DNA of 21,285 bases from Candidatus Peregrinibacteria bacterium (GCA_023245725.1 JAHFJU010000019.1:1-21285), one strand, 5' to 3'. Positions 1 through 7,799 are shown, counted from the first letter of the stretch. Translations and numbers: made by a program. Notes: a model not told the origin generated them from the letters alone.

Positions 1-1
1 C

Positions 2-613
2 AAATTAATAACACAAATATCTGACAGAAAAAAAATCCCAATTATTGCAGGAGGTACGGGATTATACATTCGCGCTCTCACAGAGAACTTCACCATTCCA
101 GATGAAAATCCAGAAATTAAAAAACGGCTCTACGAAGAGCTTGCCAGAAATGGCGCGACCGCCCTTCACGACAAACTTAAAAAAATAGACCCCGAGTCGG
201 CTGCAAAAATCCATTTTAATAATCACCCATATGTTGTTCGCGCGCTAGAAATTTTCGAACTAACCGGAACACCAAAGTCGCAACAAAAAAAAGACCCAAA
301 ATATGACGTATTAAAAATCGGTTTACGCTGGCCTAAAGAAATTATGTTCGACAGAATAAATATTCGCGCACAAGAACAAATATCAAAAAACGGGCTTATA
401 GAAGAGACAAAACGCCTGCTATCAACAGGATATTCTCCAGCTCTTTCATCTATGAGCTCACTCGGATATCGCGAAGTTATTTCATACTTAAATGGTGAAC
501 TGACTATTGAACAGTGCGCTGAATTGCTCAAACAAAACACTCGAAACTACGCAAAAAGACAACTCACATGGTTTAATAAAGAGCCAAACATTATTTGGAT
601 TGAGAACGATTAA
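2..613 (+). CDS. miaA: tRNA dimethylallyltransferase, C-terminal part (5' end outside window)
   Basis: MiaA transfers a dimethylallyl group to N6 of A37 in tRNAs that read codons starting with U, which steadies codon-anticodon pairing; it is cytoplasmic. The open frame enters from the left edge without a start, and 203 codons are visible. Seen directly: a GGTGLYIRAL segment close to the edge, the family segment YVVRALEIFELTG, a GLIEETKRLL helix, and the C-terminal block GYREVISYLNGE followed by QNTRNYAKRQLTWF, all typical of this family in this order. The N-terminal P-loop lies outside the window. The frame ends with TAA. Its last 23 bases overlap the convergent HAD-like gene, so there is no room for a separate terminator. 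The identification is firm; only completeness is unknown. Confidence 0.95.
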   Translation, partial: KLITQISDRKKIPIIAGGTGLYIRALTENFTIPDENPEIKKRLYEELARNGATALHDKLKKIDPESAAKIHFNNHPYVVRALEIFELTGTPKSQQKKDPKYDVLKIGLRWPKEIMFDRINIRAQEQISKNGLIEETKRLLSTGYSPALSSMSSLGYREVISYLNGELTIEQCAELLKQNTRNYAKRQLTWFNKEPNIIWIEND

Positions 614-1568
614 GCGGCCCATTTTCCAGCGCACGAATTAATCCTCTATCGGCTGCAAAATAATTATCATCATTTAAAGTAACCAATCCCCCGAAAGAGT
701 ACGTAACGGGCGCACCATCAACAGGCGGCGGAAACATTTTGAATGCAGAAACTCTGCACACCGCATCGGCACCTTTTGTGTGCCCTAAGAGCACATTAGC
801 CACACGATGACGTGAACTAATATCGTCTACCAATAAATCGACTCCAAGCACATGAGGTAATTTACCTTGAATATCCCCCAATAATGAAGCAAGATAACCG
901 CCGATTTCTTTTAAATCAGGCGTTCTCTTCAACGATCGCAGATCGACTGAATCAAGCGCCGTTTCTTTCCTCATATCACAAAGGTCACTCAATGATGACC
1001 CATCAGTAACACCGCAGTAATCTAATAGCCGCTTCTCTCCAAATTGCTTCACGATATACAAACAACAATAATGCAGGAAACCGAATGAGTTAGGAGCCAA
1101 AGATCCTTTAAATTTGCCCAATATCGTACTCATACATTCTTCGTAATCAGTTTCTAAAAATAGCGAGCTCACAGATGGCGCACTTTTATGAAATGCGTCG
1201 CAATCAACTACTTCAACACCTTCGGGTACGGCAATTTGAGCAGCTTCAATTACATATGAGGCATGACTTAATTCTGCCGCGGTCCAAATTATTGGTTTTA
1301 CTGCCATTCTATCAGCAGTAAGTCGCAACACAGCATTCGTCGTCGCCCTTCGTAATTGATCACATCCGTCGACATGCAACGAAGCCAACGTTCCCTCTAA
1401 ATCAAAAGCAACTTTTTCAACTCCACGGCCTTTTAATCCATCAAGAGCAGCTTCAATTTGCCCTAAAACTTCTGAATCTGTTTCAGATTTGTCACACCTG
1501 CGATGATGATCGTCAATAAATTCTTGCGAATACATAAAATTAAGGCCGCAATATACCATATTTTTCAT
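591..1568 (-). CDS. HAD-superfamily-like hydrolase, divergent
   Basis: A distant HAD-like fold is suggested by motifs in the right order. These are a beta-strand plus FDLEGTLA (motif I; numbering from the GTG at 1631, D77 and E79), PIIWTAA (motif II, T116), a Lys in LKRTPDL around 234 as a possible motif III, and LGVDLLVDD near 267-269 (motif IV acidic pair). Spacing resembles FCP1/NIF-type phosphatases with a helical cap inserted between motifs II and III. The second motif I Asp is Glu here, so activity is uncertain. The start is unclear: GTG at 1631 gives 346 residues but overlaps recJ, while ATG at 1568 gives 325 residues. I prefer 1568 because a weak promoter just upstream would give a short leader. 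The protein is unusually Cys-rich for a cytosolic protein. The substrate is unknown. Confidence 0.6.
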   Translation of the reverse strand: MKNMVYCGLNFMYSQEFIDDHHRRCDKSETDSEVLGQIEAALDGLKGRGVEKVAFDLEGTLASLHVDGCDQLRRATTNAVLRLTADRMAVKPIIWTAAELSHASYVIEAAQIAVPEGVEVVDCDAFHKSAPSVSSLFLETDYEECMSTILGKFKGSLAPNSFGFLHYCCLYIVKQFGEKRLLDYCGVTDGSSLSDLCDMRKETALDSVDLRSLKRTPDLKEIGGYLASLLGDIQGKLPHVLGVDLLVDDISSRHRVANVLLGHTKGADAVCRVSAFKMFPPPVDGAPVTYSFGGLVTLNDDNYFAADRGLIRALENGPLNRSQSK

Positions 1569-1583
1569 GCAATGACAGAGTAA

Positions 1584-1612
1584 AGTATTGTCGACGCCGA
1601 TACTTGTGTTAT
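1584..1612 (-). promoter_or_regulatory. Possible promoter for the HAD-like gene
   Basis: On the minus strand, ATAACA (plus positions 1607-1612) and AATACT (1584-1589) are separated by 17 bases; each matches sigma-70 consensus at four of six positions. A start of transcription about 7 bases on would leave roughly a 10-base leader before ATG 1568. It overlaps the recJ promoter candidate face to face. The match is weak. Confidence 0.3.
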
Positions 1613-1615
1613 CTT
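1588..1615 (+). promoter_or_regulatory. Possible recJ promoter
   Basis: TTGTCG (1588-1593) and TATCTT (1610-1615) are spaced 16 bases apart, each matching four of six consensus positions. Transcription would begin around 1622, almost at the recJ ATG (1625), giving a nearly leaderless message. This fits the lack of any Shine-Dalgarno motif there. The match is weak and shares bases with the opposing promoter. Confidence 0.35.
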
Positions 1616-1624
1616 CTTTTTTGC

Positions 1625-3340
1625 ATGTCACTCCTTGGAAAAAAATGGCACATAAAGAATAAAGATATTCGCGTTCCGCTTTATAGAAGATTGCTTGAAA
1701 ATAGAGGAATAAGCGACGAAGCCGACGAACAACGTTTTGTGTATCCTACACGGGAACTTGATTTTCACGACCCGTTTTTAATGAAAGATATGACGAAAGC
1801 CGTTGAAAGGATTTTTAGCGCAATAAAAAATAAAGAACGAATAATGATTTTTGGAGACTACGATGTTGATGGAATTACCGGAAGCGCAATTTTGATTCGC
1901 ATATTAAAAGCGCTTGGAGCAGAAGTTTCGTGCAAATTACCAAGTCGATTGAAAGATGGCTACGGCCTAAGAACAAAATTCATCGATGATTTTGTAAATT
2001 CAAACGTAAAATTGATTATTACGGTAGATAACGGAATTTCATGCGCGGATGAAATTGATTATGCGAACTTGAAAAATATCGATGTAATTGTTTCAGACCA
2101 CCACACGGTACCAGCACGTTTACCAAATGCTACAGCCATTCTTCACCCAAAAATTCCAGGGTGCGGCTACCCGTTTAGCGAACTTACAGGTGCAGGAGTA
2201 GCGTTAAAATTGGCACAGGCATTGGCGATTTCAACTCCAAAATTCGCGCCTAAAAAAGCAACGATAGTAAACGAAGCGCTCGTAGATGATTTTTTTGATC
2301 TTGCTTGCATGGGCACGGTTGCCGATTTAGGAGACCTTCGAGGAGAAAACCGCTATATAGTAAAAGAAGGGCTCAAGAAAATAGCAGAAACTCGCTGGCC
2401 CGGGCTTTCGAAATTGAAAGAAAAGGCAGGCGTTAAAGGGGAAATAACAACCGAGACCGTCGGATTTCAACTGTGTCCTCGAATTAACGCTGCAGGGCGC
2501 ATGAGTGACCCCACAGAGGCACTAAGACTACTCATAACTGATGAAAAAAATGTTGAAAAATATGCAGAGACACTCGACTTATTAAATAGAGACCGCCAAA
2601 ATATAATGAAAGAGCTAATCGATATTGCAGAAAACGACATCGAAAACCAAAAAGAAAATCCAATACTTATTGTATGCAACACATCATTTCACGGAGGAAT
2701 TATTGGTCTAATTGCAGCAAGATTATGTGAAAAATACAACAAGCCCTCAATCGCAATGGAAGTTCGCGACGATATAATTATAGGTTCTTGCCGCTCAATT
2801 CCGGGACTAAATATTGCAACCGCACTAACAAGGGTTCAAGAAAAATCTCCTAAAAACAAACCAGTACTAATAAATTTCGGTGGGCACCCTGCAGCCGCCG
2901 GATTCACTCTAAAAGCCCAAGACGAAAAAAGATTATTCACAGAACTAAATGAGGTCATTTGCGAAATGATGAAAGATTTTGAACCGTCGCCACTGCTAAA
3001 TATCGATACCGTTCTTGGAGAAAGTGACATATCGTTTGAATCACTAAATATTATTAGATTGCTTGCGCCGTTTGGAATGGGCAATCCAGCTCCTCTTTTT
3101 GCATGCACCGGTTTGCCAGTTCACGAAGTTGTTACAGTTGGAAAAGACAAAACTCATTTAAAAATTCGTGTACGTGCAAATGGAACTATAATCGATGCAA
3201 TTGGATTCAAATTAGGTGGGTTTGAACAAAATCTACGGAATGCCAAGAAAGTTGATATTGTAGGAGAATTAGATGAAAACGTTTGGAATGGCGTAAGCAA
3301 AATTCAACTAAAAATAAAAGACGCACGGATTTCAAAGTAA
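1625..3340 (+). CDS. recJ: Single-stranded-DNA-specific exonuclease RecJ
   Basis: RecJ degrades single-stranded DNA 5' to 3' in recombinational, mismatch and base-excision repair, using Mn/Mg ions held by the DHH domain. With start ATG 1625 it has 571 residues, the usual RecJ length. Seen: FGDYDVDG (D78, D80, D82), TVDNG (D135), the signature SDHH (D158-H160), VADLGDL (D234), then the DHHA1 nucleic-acid-binding domain with FGGHPAAAGF (H421), and a C-terminal OB-like region around PFGMGNPAP and beyond. All catalytic positions are present. An upstream in-frame ATG at 1604 exists, but residues from 1625 (MSLLGKKWHIKN) begin as RecJ proteins usually do. It is divergent from the HAD-like gene. No ribosome-binding motif precedes the start. 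Confidence 0.96.
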   Translation: MSLLGKKWHIKNKDIRVPLYRRLLENRGISDEADEQRFVYPTRELDFHDPFLMKDMTKAVERIFSAIKNKERIMIFGDYDVDGITGSAILIRILKALGAEVSCKLPSRLKDGYGLRTKFIDDFVNSNVKLIITVDNGISCADEIDYANLKNIDVIVSDHHTVPARLPNATAILHPKIPGCGYPFSELTGAGVALKLAQALAISTPKFAPKKATIVNEALVDDFFDLACMGTVADLGDLRGENRYIVKEGLKKIAETRWPGLSKLKEKAGVKGEITTETVGFQLCPRINAAGRMSDPTEALRLLITDEKNVEKYAETLDLLNRDRQNIMKELIDIAENDIENQKENPILIVCNTSFHGGIIGLIAARLCEKYNKPSIAMEVRDDIIIGSCRSIPGLNIATALTRVQEKSPKNKPVLINFGGHPAAAGFTLKAQDEKRLFTELNEVICEMMKDFEPSPLLNIDTVLGESDISFESLNIIRLLAPFGMGNPAPLFACTGLPVHEVVTVGKDKTHLKIRVRANGTIIDAIGFKLGGFEQNLRNAKKVDIVGELDENVWNGVSKIQLKIKDARISK

Positions 3341-3418
3341 TTTAACCGTTGAGATTTTTCTATAAGCAATAAAGTCTAAGACGAGTCAAGTCGTGTTTTC
3401 TTAAATGAGATTTTTTCT

Positions 3419-3447
3419 GTAACAGTAATTTAAGAGTCATGTATTAC
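3419..3447 (+). promoter_or_regulatory. Weak candidate promoter for the 853-residue protein gene
   Basis: GTAACA (3419-3424) and TATTAC (3442-3447) are 17 bases apart, each four of six to consensus. Transcription would start within a few bases of ATG 3455, that is, a leaderless message. The rest of the 114-base gap after recJ shows only a 4-bp ACGA/TCGT stem followed by a short T run, too weak to call a terminator. Read-through from recJ is equally possible. Confidence 0.25.
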
Positions 3448-3454
3448 CATTCGC

Positions 3455-6016
3455 ATGTCACAAAATTTAGCATTAGCATCGGCGTTCGAAGTTCAAGAAG
3501 ATTCTAATAACGGACAACTTACAAGCAGACCAAAAATTGATTCAACTCCATTAAGGGAGAGCGTAAATCGATCAATTATTGGCCTTTCTGGGGTAATAAA
3601 TCAAAAAGAAAAAAGACTAAGAGCGTCGACTAGGTCAATACATACACAGACTCCGGAAGAAAAAATAAAAATCCACATAAACGCCGTAGTACTAGGAATT
3701 TTAGAGATGTGCGGAAAACTCTTCAGTAGACTTGCCGCAGAGAGAGAAGCAGCAAAATTAGTAACAATTATAAGCGAGCATGTTAATCCTCAATATAGGG
3801 CATACATGTCCCTTATTATGCTTAACTATGGCTCTAAAGATCACCGCTCACGCGATTACATAAAAGAATATGCTTTCAAATTAGCTGATCCGATTTTCAC
3901 AAATGGGATTCGCGACATACCTGTTTTTACTAACGTACCTGAAAGTGCTCCGAATGCAGTAATGCCAGTCGAAATTCATGAGCCTAAAAAGACATTCATA
4001 GCCCCAAAAAACACATTTGATAATGCTAAAGGAGCAGGCGAAGAAGGAGCCCGCGAATTTTTTGACTCACTACAGAAATCAAGATCTCAGCTTCAAATGG
4101 CAATGGATTTTAGTGAAATGTTACGAATACGACTTTCAACTCACGTAACATTCACAAACGGAAAGAACAACGATGCGTTAATTGCTTTTTGTGAAGCAGC
4201 ACAGAGCAGAATCGATACTAACAACAATTCCTTTGTTGTATTAGGGAACCAACGATATTCGCTAAAAGCCCTATTGAGTGCGCTTATTTCAAATGTTCAA
4301 CAATGCTTGGAACGAGGAGAAAAAGCACATGAAATTAATCTAAAATGGCATACAGTTTCTGAATATGCAGCGCTATTGCCAACAGCTACAGATATTACAT
4401 TTGATGAATCAACTCCTATTTTTAATGAAAAGGCTCAAATAACAAGCAATCAAGTAAATATACGCAAGCAAAATCCACCACCACTACCAAAAATAGAACC
4501 AGATATAGAACTTGAATATGAAGATATAGAATTCATGGAAGATTCAGGGACACAACATAAACCGCTAAGCTACGAGGGAATCAACTTTTTCGAAACGGAT
4601 AAATACACACCGACACCAGCCGAAAATCCAGAGACAATACGACGACGAGTGATTATCGATCAATATTCAACAACGAAAAAAACGCTTGCTGATCTAACAA
4701 AAATGGCAACGCGAAACTTCGAAGCGGCAAAGTTATTGGTTGCTAAAACAAATGAAATACTACAAAGAAAAGTGTTCGCTGATAATGCGAAATCAATATT
4801 ACTCATGACCGCAAAACAATTAGTAGATATTGAGGAACTAACAAATTCCCTAGAAGATTCTATATTTAATCGATCAAGTGAAGATACACTAAATTCAATA
4901 GGAGAAATTCAAATAGCATGCGATGAGATGGGTGCGAGGCATTTAGATGTCGATGCTGCATTTAAAGATTTCGCAGCAAAAACAAGGCAATATCTTGAAT
5001 TTAGAAAAGCCCAAGAAGAACAACGACAAAAAGCTCACAATTGGCTTGAAAATTATTTCGCTCCCGGATTACGAGCAGCTACGCATGGACTAACATATGA
5101 ACCGATAAAAAAATCAACTCGAGGATTCATAAAAAAATTAATGCCATACGTTTTTGCCGCAGGAGCAAGCATTTTTTCAATGCACGATAACTCTTTCACT
5201 CAAACTGAACAAGCGCCTCAAAATACTATTTCACAGCCAGATAATTCACCTACTTTTGAAAATATTGGCAGCTCGTTTAAAGAAATAGTTTCTTCAATAA
5301 AAGGCGCAGTAAAAAATGCAACAATGAGTACTTCAACCTACACTCCTATCAGAAAAGCAGAACAGCCTGAAGGTACTGCTCAATCAGTACAAAAAGAAAT
5401 TGCTAATAATAGCGCCACAAATGTAATTGCCTCATTATTTAAATTTTCACCAAATGATGCTGGTCCATACAAGTTTATGACCGAAGAACACGGAAAAATA
5501 GTAAGTGGACACATCGACTCCGAAAAAACAGCGCCAAACCAGTTGATTGTAAAGTTTGAAAAAGGTGAAGGACTAAGCCAATCTGCAATGCGGATTCATA
5601 AAGAATTAGTAACAGCTAAAGTAACTGACATGTTGATTTCAAACGGCACAATGACTGACTCCGCAAAAATTTCTCAAGCAGTTGAGAAACATATTAAATC
5701 ACTAAAAGGTATTGCTAGTTATTCAATAGCAATGTCATATATTGGCTCAAGTGAGCTAAATGATCCTATTATGCAGCAATTCGATACAGTTCATCACAAC
5801 GGCAAAAAAATTGTGAACCCACAAGGGAACGTAAATTACCAACAAGCTGGTAACTCTTATTCTGTCGATGTAAATAGTGATGCTGTTAAAGGAGAAGTCA
5901 CATCAAGTGCAACTAAAATAGTTGAGACTCTAACTAAAGAAAAAAGTGGTATTCAAAAAGCGGTTTCTATAACAATGTCTAAACTTGGTGGGTTTGCAAA
6001 AATGTTTGCTAGATAA
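3455..6016 (+). CDS. Large protein of unknown function (853 residues)
   Basis: I do not recognise this protein. Seen: no N-terminal signal peptide. Residues 1-60 are polar and low in structure. A mostly helical region follows at about 65-165. A Pro/Glu-rich acidic linker lies around 340-390, with a run of alternating acidic residues (PDIELEYEDIEFMED). A long, charged, probably coiled-coil region spans about 400-540. One short hydrophobic stretch near 559-577 (KKLMPYVFAAGASIF) follows a basic patch, and a Ser/Thr/Gln-rich linker runs to about 670. The C-terminal part (about 680-853) contains GEGLSQSAMRIHK, loosely like the start of a LysM repeat, and NPQGNVNYQQAGNSYSVDV. One reading is a single-pass membrane protein with a large cytosolic N-terminal part and an outer C-terminal domain. 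It sits between two DHH-family genes, but nothing in it suggests nuclease activity. Confidence 0.85.
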   Translation: MSQNLALASAFEVQEDSNNGQLTSRPKIDSTPLRESVNRSIIGLSGVINQKEKRLRASTRSIHTQTPEEKIKIHINAVVLGILEMCGKLFSRLAAEREAAKLVTIISEHVNPQYRAYMSLIMLNYGSKDHRSRDYIKEYAFKLADPIFTNGIRDIPVFTNVPESAPNAVMPVEIHEPKKTFIAPKNTFDNAKGAGEEGAREFFDSLQKSRSQLQMAMDFSEMLRIRLSTHVTFTNGKNNDALIAFCEAAQSRIDTNNNSFVVLGNQRYSLKALLSALISNVQQCLERGEKAHEINLKWHTVSEYAALLPTATDITFDESTPIFNEKAQITSNQVNIRKQNPPPLPKIEPDIELEYEDIEFMEDSGTQHKPLSYEGINFFETDKYTPTPAENPETIRRRVIIDQYSTTKKTLADLTKMATRNFEAAKLLVAKTNEILQRKVFADNAKSILLMTAKQLVDIEELTNSLEDSIFNRSSEDTLNSIGEIQIACDEMGARHLDVDAAFKDFAAKTRQYLEFRKAQEEQRQKAHNWLENYFAPGLRAATHGLTYEPIKKSTRGFIKKLMPYVFAAGASIFSMHDNSFTQTEQAPQNTISQPDNSPTFENIGSSFKEIVSSIKGAVKNATMSTSTYTPIRKAEQPEGTAQSVQKEIANNSATNVIASLFKFSPNDAGPYKFMTEEHGKIVSGHIDSEKTAPNQLIVKFEKGEGLSQSAMRIHKELVTAKVTDMLISNGTMTDSAKISQAVEKHIKSLKGIASYSIAMSYIGSSELNDPIMQQFDTVHHNGKKIVNPQGNVNYQQAGNSYSVDVNSDAVKGEVTSSATKIVETLTKEKSGIQKAVSITMSKLGGFAKMFAR

Positions 6017-6132
6017 TATAAAAGTGTAATTTAAGGCTCCACAAGAAGTATTTTGGGAAACATAATACAGTACTTTCTTTGTGATATACTCGCATATACT
6101 GGTTGTTTAGAATATCCAACTACGCCCCCCCC

Positions 6133-6161
6133 TTGACTTAACTATGTATTTAAGTTATAAT
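6133..6161 (+). promoter_or_regulatory. Strong sigma-70-type promoter of the NrnA-like gene
   Basis: TTGACT (6133-6138) and TATAAT (6156-6161) are separated by exactly 17 bases, the best promoter match in the window. Transcription should begin near 6168, giving a leader of about 32 bases before ATG 6200. A run of eight C (6125-6132) abuts the -35 element. The leader shows no Shine-Dalgarno motif. Confidence 0.85.
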
Positions 6162-6168
6162 TATACAA

Positions 6169-6182
6169 TAGCTTGATAGCTA
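6169..6182 (+). other. Small hairpin at the 5' end of the NrnA-like gene transcript
   Basis: TAGCT (6169-6173) and AGCTA (6178-6182) form a 5-bp stem with a TGAT loop, placed right at the predicted transcript start. Short 5' stem-loops can slow mRNA decay. The stem is short and AT-rich, so chance is possible. Confidence 0.25.
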
Positions 6183-6199
6183 GACATTAAAAATAAACC

Positions 6200-7744
6200 A
6201 TGCTCACACAAACACAACAAGACATAGTAGCACTCATAAAGCGTTCCACAAACATTCTAATTCTGCCTTCGGCGCCAATCGATGGAGACAGTCTTGGTTC
6301 TGCTCTTGCTCTTTATTTGACTCTAAAAAAACTCGATAAAAAAATTACCGTCGTAGCAGAAGATGCAGTACCGGCAACATATAGTTTTTTGCCTGAAATT
6401 GGTTCGATTCATCGCGAGCTACATTTTATGCGAGACTTAATTGTTACAATCGATTGTCGTGAAGATGCGCAGACAGCAAAATTTAAACACGAAATTCAGG
6501 GAAACAAAATCAACATTATTCTTACACCTAATTCAAATCCTCTTACAAAAGATCACGTAAGTTTTAGTGAAGGGCCGATTCCGTTTGACTGTATTATTTG
6601 TGTAGACGCAGGTGGCGTTGAACAATTTGGAAAGCTCTACGACACATCGACTGAGCTATTTAATATGGCCCCAGTAATTAATATAGATCATCACGCAAGC
6701 AATACCGGTTTTGGGAAAATAAATTTAGTGGATATTATGGCACCGTCTACAACGACAATCTTAATGCCGCTTATTCAAGCCCTTAATGAAGGCCGCGATA
6801 CTCAGAACAATTTAATGGATGCAGACATTGCAACACTACTATTGGCTGGTTTAATTACAGACACGGGAAGTTTTCAAAATGCAAATACAACTCCTGACGC
6901 TTTTGCACTTGCCGCAGAATTAATAGGATTTGGTGCTCGCCAACAAGAAATTATTAGAAACATTTACAAGACAAAAAAATTATCGACACTTCGTTTATGG
7001 GGTCGTACACTTTCAAAAATTCAGTACGATGAAAAACATAAAATCGTGTGGTCAATTTTAACAGCGAAAGATTTTAGTGAGATTGGATCGTCGCCCGATG
7101 AAACCGAAGGAGTCATAGATGAACTTATGAGCAATGCACCGGGTTCTGAAGTAATATTTTTGGTAAAAGAGAAAGGCCCTACCGAAGTTTCATGCTCGAT
7201 TAGAACACTTTCGCCAACAATTGACGGTTCAAAAATCGCAGAACTATTTGGCGGCGGAGGGCATGTACAAGCCGCAGGATTCAGACTTCACGGGAAAAAT
7301 ATCGAGGAAGCATCAACTTTTATAGTCGATACAATTCGCGCGTACCAAAAACAAAGACTGGGAATTTTTGAAACTGAACAAAAACCAGTGGAGAACATAC
7401 CTGCTGTTTTAACAGCGCCTCTCGTAGTAGAAGAAAAACCTCAACAAATTTTGCAAAATACAAATGCTGTTGAAAATGGAACAGTTCTGGTAAGTAATGA
7501 GGCTCCAGCTCCAGCTCCAGCTCCAGCTCCAGCTCCAGCTCCAGCTCCAGCTCCAGCTCCAGCTCCAGCTGCGTTGCCGCCCGTAGTTGCAACTCTGCAA
7601 ACAGCACAAAATATTCCTACAACAGAAAACACACCTGTTGCAGTTCCGTCATCTTTACCTCCGCCTGTTGCTCCTACGAGAATTAACCCTGCGATGATTT
7701 TAACCGCTCCAGAGAGAGCTATTCCGTCAGAAATCGCAAAATGA
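6200..7744 (+). CDS. DHH/DHHA1 phosphoesterase, NrnA-like (oligoribonuclease / pAp phosphatase family), with Pro-Ala tail
   Basis: NrnA-type enzymes break down very short RNAs and/or 3'-phosphoadenosine 5'-phosphate in the cytoplasm. Seen: PSAPIDGDSLGSALALY (motif I, D28 and D30), CVDAGG (D136), NIDHHASNTGFG (D163-H165), LITDTGSFQNANT (D221) and the DHHA1 loop FGGGGHVQAAGF (H355). Domain order and spacing match the family over residues 1 to about 385. At the usual metal-binding His of motif I (HxxxDxD) this protein has Ser24. Residues 386-514 form a Pro/Ala-rich tail, absent from ordinary NrnA, that includes a (Pro-Ala)11 run at about 436-457 encoded by a perfect 6-bp repeat. No membrane segment is seen. 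It has its own strong promoter and ends in TGA. The exact substrate is not decidable here. Confidence 0.85.
   Translation: MLTQTQQDIVALIKRSTNILILPSAPIDGDSLGSALALYLTLKKLDKKITVVAEDAVPATYSFLPEIGSIHRELHFMRDLIVTIDCREDAQTAKFKHEIQGNKINIILTPNSNPLTKDHVSFSEGPIPFDCIICVDAGGVEQFGKLYDTSTELFNMAPVINIDHHASNTGFGKINLVDIMAPSTTTILMPLIQALNEGRDTQNNLMDADIATLLLAGLITDTGSFQNANTTPDAFALAAELIGFGARQQEIIRNIYKTKKLSTLRLWGRTLSKIQYDEKHKIVWSILTAKDFSEIGSSPDETEGVIDELMSNAPGSEVIFLVKEKGPTEVSCSIRTLSPTIDGSKIAELFGGGGHVQAAGFRLHGKNIEEASTFIVDTIRAYQKQRLGIFETEQKPVENIPAVLTAPLVVEEKPQQILQNTNAVENGTVLVSNEAPAPAPAPAPAPAPAPAPAPAPAALPPVVATLQTAQNIPTTENTPVAVPSSLPPPVAPTRINPAMILTAPERAIPSEIAK
7505..7570 (+). repeat. Perfect hexanucleotide tandem repeat (CCAGCT)x11
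   Basis: Eleven identical CCAGCT units run without a single substitution inside the tail of the NrnA-like gene and encode (Pro-Ala)11. Because the unit is 6 bp, gain or loss of units changes tail length by two residues each without shifting the frame. All frames stay open across the repeat, which creates spurious reverse-strand reading frames. Confidence 0.97.
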
Positions 7745-7799
7745 GTAAAATATTTTGGTATTAAAAAGCTGATTACGGCATACGCTTGAATATTTCAAA

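Noticed and set aside
3380..3406. Possible terminator after recJ (ACGA/TCGT stem followed by T-rich DNA)
   Set aside because: The stem is only 4 bp and the T run is interrupted, so chance is likely.
5530..5610. LysM domain in the 853-residue protein
   Set aside because: Only the opening (GEGLSQSAMRI) is LysM-like; the second half of the motif is missing, so I note the likeness without calling the domain.
6044..6078. Possible terminator hairpin after the 853-residue gene
   Set aside because: Only 5-bp AT-rich stems (AAGTA/TACTT or GTATT/AATAC) compete with each other and no clean T run follows.
6082..6100. Two TATACT boxes 4 bases apart, one with a TGn extension
   Set aside because: Neither has a -35 element at the right distance, and the consensus promoter at 6133-6161 explains expression of the downstream gene.
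7501..7575. Short tandem repeat considered as a CRISPR-like array
   Set aside because: Units are 6 bp with no spacers and lie in frame within a coding gene.
7320..7632. Three overlapping reverse-strand frames over the NrnA-like tail (Glu-Leu, Ser-Trp and Ala-Gly repeats)
   Set aside because: They exist only because the CCAGCT repeat has no stop in any frame; the plus-strand gene with a full DHH/DHHA1 domain explains the region.
7748..7795. Imperfect inverted repeat AAATATT/AATATTT between the NrnA-like gene and the antitoxin gene
   Set aside because: Arms are 7 bp, pure AT and 34 bases apart, so a stable structure is doubtful.
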